DNA from: Sphingomonadaceae bacterium
GTDB lineage: Bacteria > Pseudomonadota > Alphaproteobacteria > Sphingomonadales > Sphingomonadaceae
Reading direction: 5' to 3'
Length of the DNA: 64,000 nt
NCBI GenBank assembly: GCA_947451145.1
Contig: CANFXW010000001.1
Coordinates: forward strand, 147,152-211,151
Shown: positions 8,369-15,981 of the stretch, in pieces
How the letters are laid out: each line of letters starts with the position of its first letter
Position numbering within the stretch: position 1 is the stretch's first letter
Position numbers and translations under genes: made by a program
Notes under the pieces: generated by a model
Seen by the model: only the letters and a program-made list of their open reading frames with translations
The model's database searches: none
What the model was told of the DNA's origin: nothing

Positions 8369-9616
8369 ATGAACTTCGACGACACCCCCGAACAGTCCGC
8401 CTTCCGCGCCCGCGTCAGGACATGGTTGGATGCCAATGCGCCTAAACATCTCGAGCCGGAACTGCGTTCGGCAATCGGCACAGGAATATCCGGCCTGAAA
8501 TCGGTCGATCCCATCGAAGCGGCGAAAGCCTGGCAGGCCAGGAAAGCCTCCGCCGGCTATGCCTGTCCATCATGGCCCCGCGAATTTGGCGGCGGCGGAC
8601 ATTCAGCCATCGAGCGGGTAATCTGGCAGCAGGAAGAAGGTATCTTCGCGCAACTCAGTGGCATATTTTCTCTGGGTCACGGTATGTGTGGCCCGACACT
8701 CATGGCCTGGGCAAACGAGGAGCAGAAGCAGCGCTTTATCCCTCCGATGGTGACGGGCGAAGAGATATGGTGCCAGTTGTTTTCAGAGCCATGCGCCGGA
8801 TCCGACCTCGCGGGTCTGCGCACCCGCGCCGAACTGGCTCCGGACGGTTCGGGTGACTGGATTATCAATGGCCAGAAGATCTGGACCAGCGCCGCCCATG
8901 TCGCCGATCACGGCCTGCTGATCGCCCGCAGCGATCCCGCCGTGGCGAAGCACAAGGGCCTGACCATGTTCTTCCTCGATATGAAGAGCCCCGGCGTTGA
9001 AGTCAGACCGATCCGGCAGGCAAACGGCCATAACGGTTTCAACGAGGTCTATTTCACCGACGTGCGCATTCCTGATGCGCAGCGGCTGGGCGCTCCCGGC
9101 CAGGGTTGGGAGGTTTCGCTCACAACTTTGATGAACGAACGTATGACGATTGGCGCGACAATCGTCACCGGTTTTGACCAGATCTTCAGCCTCGTCTGCG
9201 CGATGGAGGGTGAGAACGGACCGCTGGTCGAAGATCGGGCTGTCCGGTCAAAACTCGCCAGCTGGGCCGTTCGCGACAGCGGGCTGAAATATACATCCAT
9301 GCGCGCGATTTCCGCGATTGCACGGGGTGAAATTCCGGGGCCGGAAAACTCGATAGGCAAACTGGTCGCCGCCTCGCTCCATCAGGAAATAGCGACCTTT
9401 GCTTTGGACCTGCAAGGCGAGGCCGGGATCCTGACCAATCCGGACTTGAGCGCCGCCAAGGGTCAGTTCCAGGCTATGATCATGCGCTCACCCGCCATGC
9501 GGATCGAAGGCGGAACGGACGAAATCCTGCGCAACATCATCGCCGAGAGGGTGCTCGGCCTGCCGGGCGATATCCGGGTCGATAAAAACGTACCATTCAA
9601 CCAGATCGAAGGGTAA
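8369..9616 (+). CDS. acyl-CoA dehydrogenase, subunit 2 of an adjacent pair
   Basis: A 415-residue acyl-CoA dehydrogenase. An N-terminal helical domain is followed by the middle-domain motif CQLFSEPCAGSDLAG and KIWTSAAHVAD, and the C-terminal signature EGGTDEILRNIIAERVLGLP. The position matching MCAD Glu376 is Gly, with a Glu one residue earlier. The start is the ATG at 8369 with a GGAG-type site in AAGGGAGCAGCGAGGATC. It sits in tandem with the 370-residue dehydrogenase and probably forms a complex with it; this is inference from gene order and unequal lengths. Confidence 0.9.
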   Translation: MNFDDTPEQSAFRARVRTWLDANAPKHLEPELRSAIGTGISGLKSVDPIEAAKAWQARKASAGYACPSWPREFGGGGHSAIERVIWQQEEGIFAQLSGIFSLGHGMCGPTLMAWANEEQKQRFIPPMVTGEEIWCQLFSEPCAGSDLAGLRTRAELAPDGSGDWIINGQKIWTSAAHVADHGLLIARSDPAVAKHKGLTMFFLDMKSPGVEVRPIRQANGHNGFNEVYFTDVRIPDAQRLGAPGQGWEVSLTTLMNERMTIGATIVTGFDQIFSLVCAMEGENGPLVEDRAVRSKLASWAVRDSGLKYTSMRAISAIARGEIPGPENSIGKLVAASLHQEIATFALDLQGEAGILTNPDLSAAKGQFQAMIMRSPAMRIEGGTDEILRNIIAERVLGLPGDIRVDKNVPFNQIEG

Positions 9617-9621
9617 ATCTG

Positions 9622-9990
9622 ATGTCTCAAGCCATCACAATCGTGAAGCAACTGATCTCCGGCTGGGAAGCCCTGGACACCAAGGCCATTACCGCTTGCT
9701 TCCCCCCTGAAGGCATCTGGCACAACATGCCCTATCCCCCCATCGAAGGGCGCGAAAAAATAGAAGCGGCGGTGGCACGGTTTCTGGGTGATACGGTCGA
9801 ATGCCGCTTTGAAATCCTCAACTTTGCAGAAATTTCTCCCGGTGTGGTCGTAACCGAGCGGGTCGATATTTTCCGTTCAAAGGATGGCCCCGAACTGCGC
9901 CTTCCCGTCATGGGCATATTCGAGGTACAGGATGGCCTGATCCGCGTTTGGCGGGACTACTTCGACAGCGCGCCTTTTGCTGCCACCTGA
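9622..9990 (+). CDS. limonene-1,2-epoxide hydrolase-like protein (SnoaL/NTF2 fold)
   Basis: A 122-residue cone-fold protein whose pattern follows the limonene-1,2-epoxide hydrolase family: GREKIEAAVARFLG, VVVTERVDIF, LPVMGIFEVQDG and IRVWRDYFD near the end. In that family Asp, Arg and Asp in the RVD and WRDYFD regions activate water for one-step epoxide opening, and equivalents are visible here. The gene begins 5 bases after the second acyl-CoA dehydrogenase. Hydration of an epoxide made by the P450 is an attractive but unproven role. Confidence 0.8.
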   Translation: MSQAITIVKQLISGWEALDTKAITACFPPEGIWHNMPYPPIEGREKIEAAVARFLGDTVECRFEILNFAEISPGVVVTERVDIFRSKDGPELRLPVMGIFEVQDGLIRVWRDYFDSAPFAAT

Positions 9991-10139
9991 TGCGTTTGTT
10001 TGATCCGGACCCGGACTTGAAACCTGCCCCACTTGCGCACATTGCCACACTAGCCTAACAGCCGTAAGTCTAATGCATTCGCTGCGGCGCATTCCATTTT
10101 TGCGGCGCAGACGATTCGGGATTGAGGAGTCATAACACA
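9991..10139 (+). other. intergenic gap with a short direct repeat
   Basis: A 149-base non-coding gap inside the plus-strand operon. It contains the nonamer TGCGGCGCA twice (10083-10091 and 10101-10109), 18 bases apart, and a GAGGAG ribosome binding site before the SDR start at 10140. A secondary promoter with an operator-like repeat is possible but unsupported by clear promoter hexamers. Confidence 0.35.
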
Positions 10140-10931
10140 ATGAGCACAAATTCGGGCCGGCTTGCCGGTAAGGTCGCGATCATCACTGGCGCCAGCACCG
10201 GCTGCGGACCGGTCATGGCAAAGTTGTTTGTCGAACAAGGCGCCAAGGTTGTCATGGCTGCCCGCCGCGAGGAACTGGTGCTCGCCGCTGCCAAGGATAT
10301 CGGGCCCAACGCGATCGGCATGCGCTGTGACGTGACCAACGAAGCCGATGTTGCGGCAATGGTCGACCGTGCGATGACGGAATTCGGTCAGGTCGATATC
10401 ATGCTCAACAATGCGGCTGCCCCCGGGCAGGACAAGTGGGTTTGGGAGCAGACGGTAGAGAACTTTAACGCCACGATCGCCATTGACCTTACCGCTGCGA
10501 TGCTCTGCAGCCGCGAAGTGCTCAACCGCTCGATGCTGGAACGCGGAAAAGGCGTGATCATCAACTTCTCATCGACCGCCGGGTGGATGGGCATGGTTCG
10601 CAAGACGCACTATACGTCTGCAAAGGCTGCGCTACGTGCTCTTACCAAAACCATCGCACTGGAAGTCGGCCCGAAGGGCATCCGCTGCAACTGCCTGGTT
10701 CCCGGCTCTATCGAAACCGAACTCTGGATGAATTGGGGCAAGCGCATGGCCGCAGAACAAGGCCTCAGCTATGAAGACTGGAAGGCCAAGGTCCTTGAAG
10801 GATCGCCGCTGCGCGCAATTGCCCAGCCCATCGATATCGCCAACCTCGCGCTGTTCCTTGCCAGCGACGAAGCTCGTATGATCACCGGCCAGTCGATCAA
10901 CTGCGACGCCGGTGGATATATGGTCGGCTAA
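10140..10931 (+). CDS. SDR family oxidoreductase
   Basis: A 263-residue classical SDR with TGASTGCG at 16-23, NNAA at 90-93, Ser145 and the Tyr158-x3-Lys162 pair (YTSAK). ARR after strand 2 suggests NADP preference. The ATG at 10140 is preceded by GAGGAG at a normal distance; the six-codon upstream extension from TTG has no such site. The family interconverts alcohols and ketones. In this operon it may act on a hydroxyl introduced by the P450 or by hydration; the substrate is unknown. Confidence 0.88.
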   Translation: MSTNSGRLAGKVAIITGASTGCGPVMAKLFVEQGAKVVMAARREELVLAAAKDIGPNAIGMRCDVTNEADVAAMVDRAMTEFGQVDIMLNNAAAPGQDKWVWEQTVENFNATIAIDLTAAMLCSREVLNRSMLERGKGVIINFSSTAGWMGMVRKTHYTSAKAALRALTKTIALEVGPKGIRCNCLVPGSIETELWMNWGKRMAAEQGLSYEDWKAKVLEGSPLRAIAQPIDIANLALFLASDEARMITGQSINCDAGGYMVG

Positions 10932-10944
10932 AGGAGCGGGACAG

Positions 10945-11418
10945 ATGACAAAAACAATCGAACAGCGGCTCCTGGAGCTGGAAGATCGCGAAGCCATCCG
11001 TCAGGTGATCTGTGGCTATGGCTATGCAGTAGACGGCCTCAACGCCGAGGCCGTTGGCTCGTGCTATGTCGACGACGGCATCTACGCCGTGGGCGACATT
11101 GGCGCTTATAAAGGGCGCGAGGCAATCGAGGCAATCACCCGCGATTCAGGTCATCTCGGCCTGGTGGCAGGCGGAACTGCCCATATGTCCACCCCGCCCT
11201 ATATCGTGATCGAGGGTGACCGTGCTGTTGCCACCTGCCACACGATGGTCCCGAAACACGAAGAGACAGGCTTCATCCTGTGGCGGCTCAGCGCATCGCG
11301 TATCAATTTGGCGCGGCAGGAAGATGGCACCTGGAAAATCGTTCACCGGCAGAACTGGATGCTTGACGGCAATCCGGCAGGCCCTGCGATGCTGGGACGG
11401 TTGAAGGAAATCTCATGA
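10945..11418 (+). CDS. NTF2-like (SnoaL_4 type) protein
   Basis: A 157-residue alpha+beta-barrel protein. The opening helix LLELEDREAIRQVICGY followed by AVDGLNAEAVGSCYVDDG is the standard start of SnoaL-like/ring-hydroxylating beta-like proteins, and a late WKIVHRQNWMLDG strand pair completes the cone. Members act as isomerases, cyclases, dehydratases or binding proteins. The ATG at 10945 follows AAGGAG. Its stop overlaps the next start (ATGA), implying coupling to the downstream unknown protein. Confidence 0.78.
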   Translation: MTKTIEQRLLELEDREAIRQVICGYGYAVDGLNAEAVGSCYVDDGIYAVGDIGAYKGREAIEAITRDSGHLGLVAGGTAHMSTPPYIVIEGDRAVATCHTMVPKHEETGFILWRLSASRINLARQEDGTWKIVHRQNWMLDGNPAGPAMLGRLKEIS

Positions 11419-11981
11419 GCGAGATCGGTTCCTATTCGGGCGCTCTGCTGGGCCATGTCGAAACGCTTTACCGCCCGGGGGAGCGGGAACTGGCGATCGA
11501 GCTGGCAGAAGCGCTTGGATGCACAATCAAGGATACCGGTTTCAAGGGGGACGGCGTGGACACCTTTCTGGCTGCCCATCCCAACGGCGACGACCTTAAT
11601 CCCCAGCTCAACGCGTTCTACATGTCGCAGATGCGGCCGGAGCAATTTGCGGTAGAAGAACGGCTGCGTGAATTTGCCGAGGCTGACGAGCCCTTTGCGG
11701 CCCTGTTGGACGGCTATCGTCACGCCGCCCGGACCAAACCGTTTGGCGTGCCGCATTTTGCCATCCGTTATCCTTCGCGGGCAGCGATTGAGGCGGTCGA
11801 GGGCCGCATCAACAGCAGTTTGAAAACCAAGCTTGGCGACAGGCTGAACTTGCGCGTGTTTTATCCCGGAGATAGCGACGCAGCGGTCGGCAATCTGGTT
11901 CAGGGCTTTATCCATCAGGATGTGATTGTCTCGGGCTCCTTTCTGATGGGACAGATCATCGAGCTTCAGTCACAACCCTGA
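11415..11981 (+). CDS. conserved-looking protein of unknown function
   Basis: A 188-residue soluble protein that I do not recognise. The N-terminal half (LYRPGERELAIELAEALGC, FLAAHPNGDDLNP) and the C-terminal half (FAIRYPSRAAIEAVEGRI, LRVFYPGDSDA) have a repeated alpha-beta layout that could suit a glyoxalase-like or dimeric alpha-beta barrel fold; this is weak inference. It is translationally coupled to the upstream NTF2-like gene by a 4-base overlap and precedes the luciferase-like oxidoreductase by 26 bases, so it belongs to the catabolic operon. Confidence 0.68.
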   Translation: MSEIGSYSGALLGHVETLYRPGERELAIELAEALGCTIKDTGFKGDGVDTFLAAHPNGDDLNPQLNAFYMSQMRPEQFAVEERLREFAEADEPFAALLDGYRHAARTKPFGVPHFAIRYPSRAAIEAVEGRINSSLKTKLGDRLNLRVFYPGDSDAAVGNLVQGFIHQDVIVSGSFLMGQIIELQSQP

Positions 11982-12007
11982 AGCCAAACTAACGCGAGTA
12001 CAACGAT

Positions 12008-12922
12008 ATGAAATTCACCATGGATATCCCCGTTGGCGTGATCACGCCGGGCGAGTTCCAGACAGCCGCTGCCGTTGCTGAAATGGCCCGCGCAATGGAG
12101 GCTGCCGGTGTGGATGCCTGCTATGTCACCGATCACCCAGCCCCCGATGCCGCCTGGCTGCGGCAAGGTATGGGTCACGATGCACTCGATCCGTTCACCG
12201 CATTCGGCTTCGTCGCGGCGTCAACGACCAAACTGATGATGCACACCAACATCCTCGTCATGGCCTATCGCAACCCGTTCCTGACAGCGAAGGCCGCCGC
12301 GACTTTGCAGGTGCTTTCCGGTGGGCGACTGATCCTGGGAGCCGGTGCAGGCTACCAGAAGGTCGAATTCGAGGCGCTCGGCGTTGATTTCCATAAGCGC
12401 GGCAAGATCTTCGACGAATGCCTGGAGGTGATCCGCAAGGCATGGGCTGGCGGCACCGTCGTCCATGAAGGCATGAATTTCAACGCTGCGGGCAATGAGC
12501 CCCGCCCTGCCCTGAGCAGCCCTCCGCCGATCTGGATTGGCGGCGGCAGCGGCAAGGCGGTTGAACGTGCCGCGCTTCGCGGTGACGGCTGGTCACCGTT
12601 TTTCGCGGCGCCAACGATGACTGCTGCCAATCAGGAGTCAGGCATTCATTCGGTCGAGCAGCTGGGCGAGAATATCGCCCGCGTGCACGATATGCGCGCT
12701 GCAAACAGCCTGACCGGATCATTTGATGTCTGCATCGGTGCCCGCGCCAAGCTCAAGATGGGTGATCAAGCCAGTGCAGCAAAATACCTTGATGCAGTCG
12801 CCGATTTGACAGCAGTCGGCGTTACATGGGCGATGGTAGAGTTGCCGCATCCCAGCCGGGCAGGCTTCATTGAAAACGTCCAGTGGTTCGGCGAAGAAAT
12901 TCTCGCCAAGCTGCGCGGCTGA
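12008..12922 (+). CDS. LLM-class (luciferase-like) flavin-dependent oxidoreductase, TIGR03619-like
   Basis: A 304-residue TIM-barrel luciferase-like monooxygenase. The signatures are YVTDHPAPDAAW, the NILVMAYRNPFLTAKAAATL strand-helix, GRLILGAGAGYQ and PPIWIGGGSGKA. Family annotation is usually F420-dependent, but F420 synthesis is not generally known in sphingomonads, so FMN may be the real cofactor. A possible role is Baeyer-Villiger-type or hydroxylating oxidation of a ketone or acid intermediate. A paralogue of almost equal length is at 33463-34380. Confidence 0.85.
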   Translation: MKFTMDIPVGVITPGEFQTAAAVAEMARAMEAAGVDACYVTDHPAPDAAWLRQGMGHDALDPFTAFGFVAASTTKLMMHTNILVMAYRNPFLTAKAAATLQVLSGGRLILGAGAGYQKVEFEALGVDFHKRGKIFDECLEVIRKAWAGGTVVHEGMNFNAAGNEPRPALSSPPPIWIGGGSGKAVERAALRGDGWSPFFAAPTMTAANQESGIHSVEQLGENIARVHDMRAANSLTGSFDVCIGARAKLKMGDQASAAKYLDAVADLTAVGVTWAMVELPHPSRAGFIENVQWFGEEILAKLRG

Positions 12923-12923
12923 T

Positions 12924-13385
12924 ATGGAAGGGCTGTCCGGCATCGAGAAGCTGAAGGCGCTTGAGGAAATCAAGCTTTTGAAGGCGCGCCGGGACCGGGC
13001 AGCCGATACCAAAGACTACGCGCTCTACGAGAGCCTGCACGCCCCCGATCACGTCTCGGATCACGGTGACTATGGCCGGTGGACCACGGCCGCCGATATG
13101 ATTGCCAATACCCGCAGATCGATGGAAAACCTGATCACTCTCCACCAGTCGCACACGCCTGAGATCGAATTCGTCTCGGCCACCAAGGCGACGGGTATCT
13201 GGGCGATGGAGGGCATGTCGTTCTGGAAGCAGGATGGCGAGGATCACTGGTTCCAGGCTTTCGGCCACTATCACGAACACTATGAAAAGCGTGATGGCCG
13301 CTGGGTCTTTACCTGGCGCAAGTTGACCTATTACCACACGCGAAGATCGCCGGGAGCAATCTTCCCGCCGAAGATCGATACCTGA
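12924..13385 (+). CDS. NTF2-like protein, first of a tandem pair
   Basis: A 153-residue SnoaL-like protein beginning at ATG 12924, one base after the stop of the oxidoreductase gene. It shares an almost continuous pattern with the next gene: EEIKLLKxRRDRAxDTKD, LHAxDHVS, SHTPxIxF, TKAxGIWxME, GxYHExYEKRDGxW and FTxR. Conserved His and Asp residues in those motifs would line the cone cavity. Cone-fold proteins of this type often catalyse isomerisation or dehydration. The activity and substrate cannot be read from sequence. Confidence 0.8.
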   Translation: MEGLSGIEKLKALEEIKLLKARRDRAADTKDYALYESLHAPDHVSDHGDYGRWTTAADMIANTRRSMENLITLHQSHTPEIEFVSATKATGIWAMEGMSFWKQDGEDHWFQAFGHYHEHYEKRDGRWVFTWRKLTYYHTRRSPGAIFPPKIDT

Positions 13386-13409
13386 CATAAAACAAAACGG
13401 AGCGGACAC

Positions 13410-13856
13410 ATGACTGGCATGAGCGACATCGAATACCTCCTCGCGGTCGAGGAAATCAAACTGCTGAAAAGCCGCCGCGACCGCGCCTGTGACACCAAGG
13501 ACTGGGACCTTTACCGCGCGCTCCACGCCGATGATCACGTCTCGCACAATCAGGGTTTCGAGCGCTGGGAATCGGCCGATGTAATGATTGCCAACGTCAA
13601 GGCGCTGCTCGATCAGGGCCGGACCACGGTGCACCACTCGCACACCCCCGACATCACCTTTGAATCCCCTACCAAAGCCAAGGGTATCTGGGGCATGGAA
13701 GACCTGATCTTCGATTCAGAGACAGGCGAACTGCTGATCCACGGCTTTGGTTTCTATCACGAGACCTATGAAAAGCGTGACGGCAAATGGCTGTTCACAA
13801 GCCGCCAGCTGAAACGCACACTGGTTCGCGAGAATCCGGAATCGAGCCGGTCCTGA
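13410..13856 (+). CDS. NTF2-like protein, second of a tandem pair
   Basis: A 148-residue paralogue of the preceding gene, sharing the EEIKLLKSRRDRACDTKD start, HADDHVSHN, SHTPDITFESPTKAKGIWGME and FYHETYEKRDGKW. The two differ mainly in the loop after GIW.ME and in their tails, so they may form a heterodimer or act on related substrates. An AAACGGAGC site precedes the ATG. The gap to the first copy is 24 bases, and the flavoprotein follows after 25. Confidence 0.8.
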   Translation: MTGMSDIEYLLAVEEIKLLKSRRDRACDTKDWDLYRALHADDHVSHNQGFERWESADVMIANVKALLDQGRTTVHHSHTPDITFESPTKAKGIWGMEDLIFDSETGELLIHGFGFYHETYEKRDGKWLFTSRQLKRTLVRENPESSRS

Positions 13857-13881
13857 CCCCCTGAAGCCGAGGAGCCACCTC

Positions 13882-15555
13882 ATGAGCAATTTCGACGAAA
13901 CATTTGATTTTGTTATTGTTGGCAGCGGGGGCGGTTCGATGTGCTGTGCCCTCACCCTGCGCAATGGCGGCAAGTCGGTGGTGGTTCTGGAAAAGACCCC
14001 GCTGCTCGGCGGCACCACCGCGCGTTCGGGCGGCGTGATGTGGATCCCCGACAACCGCTTCATGAAGCGTGACGGGGTTCCCGACAGTCAAGACCAGGCT
14101 CACACCTATATGGACGCCGTTATCGGCGACCATAATGACACGCCGGGCGCCACGCGGGTCCGTCGCCAGACCTATGTTTCCGAAGGCACGCGGATGGTCG
14201 ACTTTCTCGTCGATCAGGGGATCAAGCTCAACCGCGTGTCTTATTGGCCAGACTACAACGACGAGGCACCGGGTGGTTCGGAAAAGGGCCGCACAGTCAT
14301 CGCCGAGCTGTTCAACGTGAACGAACTGGGCGCCTGGAAAAGCAAACTCCGCCCCAATTTCATCCCGATGATGAGCACGCTGGACGAGATGCTCAAGCTG
14401 CGCTTCCTCAAGCAGTCATGGGAAGCAAAGCGCATCGCCGTCCGTTTCGGCCTGCGCACGATCTTCGCCAAGTTGACGGGCAAGCACTATGTCACGGCAG
14501 GCGCGGCCTTGCAGGGGCGGATGCTCCAGGCCAACCTAAAGGCCGGAACCGACTTTCGCACCGAGACCGCAGTCAAGGAACTCATCGTCGAAAACGGCAG
14601 GGTCACCGGCGTGGTTGCCGAAGTCGGAGGCCAGTTGAAGCGCTTTGGTGCCAGGCTTGGCGTGCTGGTCAATGCTGGCGGTTTTGCCCACAATCAGGCG
14701 ATGCGCGATCAATACCAGCCCGGCACCAGCGCCAAATGGACCAACGCTGCCGAAGGCGACACCGGCGAGATGATCCGCGAAATGCAGCGCAACGGCGCGG
14801 CAATTGCGCAGATGGAAGAAATGGTCGGCAACCAGATGTCGATCCCGCCGGGCATGGAGAACGAAGCCGTCAAGCCCGTGGTTCAGGGCATGACAGCCGC
14901 ACCGCACGCGATCCTCGTCGACCAGTCGGGCGTGCGCTACATGAATGAGGCGGGGTCCTACATGACTTATTGTCAGGGCATTCTGGCGCGGAACAAGACG
15001 GTTCCGGCCATCCCGAGCCATGCGATTTTGGACAGCCAGTACATCAAGAAATACGGCCTGATCACCAGCCCCTTCCCCAGCGCCAGGAAGCCACAGGAGT
15101 GGTATGACAAGGGCTTCCTCAAGAAGGCCGATACGATCGAGGAACTGGCAGGCCAGCTGGGCATGGATCCTGCCACGCTGCGCGCCACCGTCGACCGCTT
15201 CAACGGCTTCGTCGCCAAGAACCATGACGATGACTTCAACCGCGGTGACCGCGCCTATGACCGCTGGCTGGGTGACCGGTTCCATCCGAAAAACGCTTCG
15301 CTCGGATCAATCAGCGAAGGTCCGTTCTATTCGGTACCCGTCGTGCCCGGCGATGTCGGGACCTATGGCGGCGTGGTGACTGACGAAAAGGCCCGCGTGC
15401 TGCGCGAAGACGGCTCAGTGATCGAAGGCCTCTACGCTACCGGCGTATCCACTGCTTCGGTCATGGGCCGCGCCTATGCGGGCGCTGGTGCCAGTGTCGG
15501 CCCGTCCTATGTCTGGGGCTATGTCACAGCAAAGCACGTGCTTGCCTCTGCCTGA
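13882..15555 (+). CDS. FAD-binding dehydrogenase, 3-ketosteroid delta1-dehydrogenase-like
   Basis: A 557-residue flavoprotein of the fumarate reductase/KstD superfamily. The dinucleotide-binding motif GSGGGSMCCAL is at about 14-24, LLGGTTARSGG follows, and the C-terminal segment RAYAGAGASVGPSYVWGY contains Tyr532 and Gly536 at the places of the KstD catalytic Tyr/Gly pair (about Tyr487/Gly491 in Rhodococcus KstD1). KstD desaturates ring A of 3-oxosteroids; related sphingomonad enzymes desaturate other cyclic ketones or acids. It is the last gene of the plus-strand operon, ending 12 bases from the convergent DUF35 gene. Confidence 0.85.
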   Translation: MSNFDETFDFVIVGSGGGSMCCALTLRNGGKSVVVLEKTPLLGGTTARSGGVMWIPDNRFMKRDGVPDSQDQAHTYMDAVIGDHNDTPGATRVRRQTYVSEGTRMVDFLVDQGIKLNRVSYWPDYNDEAPGGSEKGRTVIAELFNVNELGAWKSKLRPNFIPMMSTLDEMLKLRFLKQSWEAKRIAVRFGLRTIFAKLTGKHYVTAGAALQGRMLQANLKAGTDFRTETAVKELIVENGRVTGVVAEVGGQLKRFGARLGVLVNAGGFAHNQAMRDQYQPGTSAKWTNAAEGDTGEMIREMQRNGAAIAQMEEMVGNQMSIPPGMENEAVKPVVQGMTAAPHAILVDQSGVRYMNEAGSYMTYCQGILARNKTVPAIPSHAILDSQYIKKYGLITSPFPSARKPQEWYDKGFLKKADTIEELAGQLGMDPATLRATVDRFNGFVAKNHDDDFNRGDRAYDRWLGDRFHPKNASLGSISEGPFYSVPVVPGDVGTYGGVVTDEKARVLREDGSVIEGLYATGVSTASVMGRAYAGAGASVGPSYVWGYVTAKHVLASA

Positions 15556-15567
15556 TTGCTGACGGTT

Positions 15568-15981
15568 TCAGGCTTTGGCGAACACCGGCAGGCTAAACTG
15601 TCCGGCAGAATCCACGCAGTCGACGAAGGCCAGCTTTACCGGCATTTCGAAGGTGATATCCTCGCGCCCGAAGCCTGAGGGATTGCTGATGAAAATCGGC
15701 CCTTCGGCGAGTTCGACCATGATCGTGTCATAGGGGATCGGCAGCACACCCCGGTAATAGTCATGCTCGAAAGTGCACCAGCTGACCACCTTGCCAAGGC
15801 CGGACATCTGCTCCCATTCAAGCTCGGTGCTACCGCAATGTTCGCAAGCATCGATCACCGGCCATGACAGGCCGCCGCAGCTTTTGCAGCGTTGCAGGCG
15901 CAGCTCGCCCTTGCTGCACCATGCCCAGAATTCGTCGTGGCCGGGGCCCAGTTTGCGGTCGGGTCGTGTCTGCGGCATCAT
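15568..15981 (-). CDS. Zn-ribbon OB-fold protein (DUF35), thiolase partner
   Basis: A 137-residue protein with an N-terminal zinc ribbon (two CxxC pairs, CKSCGG and CEHCGS) and a C-terminal OB-fold (VVSWCTFEHDYYRG, IPYDTIMVEL). DUF35 proteins bind acyl-CoA and form stable complexes with thiolase-like enzymes, as in the Ltp2-ChsH2 aldolase and archaeal HMG-CoA synthase systems. Its start overlaps the stop of the thiolase gene by 4 bases, strong support for a complex of the two products. Confidence 0.9.
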   Translation of the reverse strand: MMPQTRPDRKLGPGHDEFWAWCSKGELRLQRCKSCGGLSWPVIDACEHCGSTELEWEQMSGLGKVVSWCTFEHDYYRGVLPIPYDTIMVELAEGPIFISNPSGFGREDITFEMPVKLAFVDCVDSAGQFSLPVFAKA

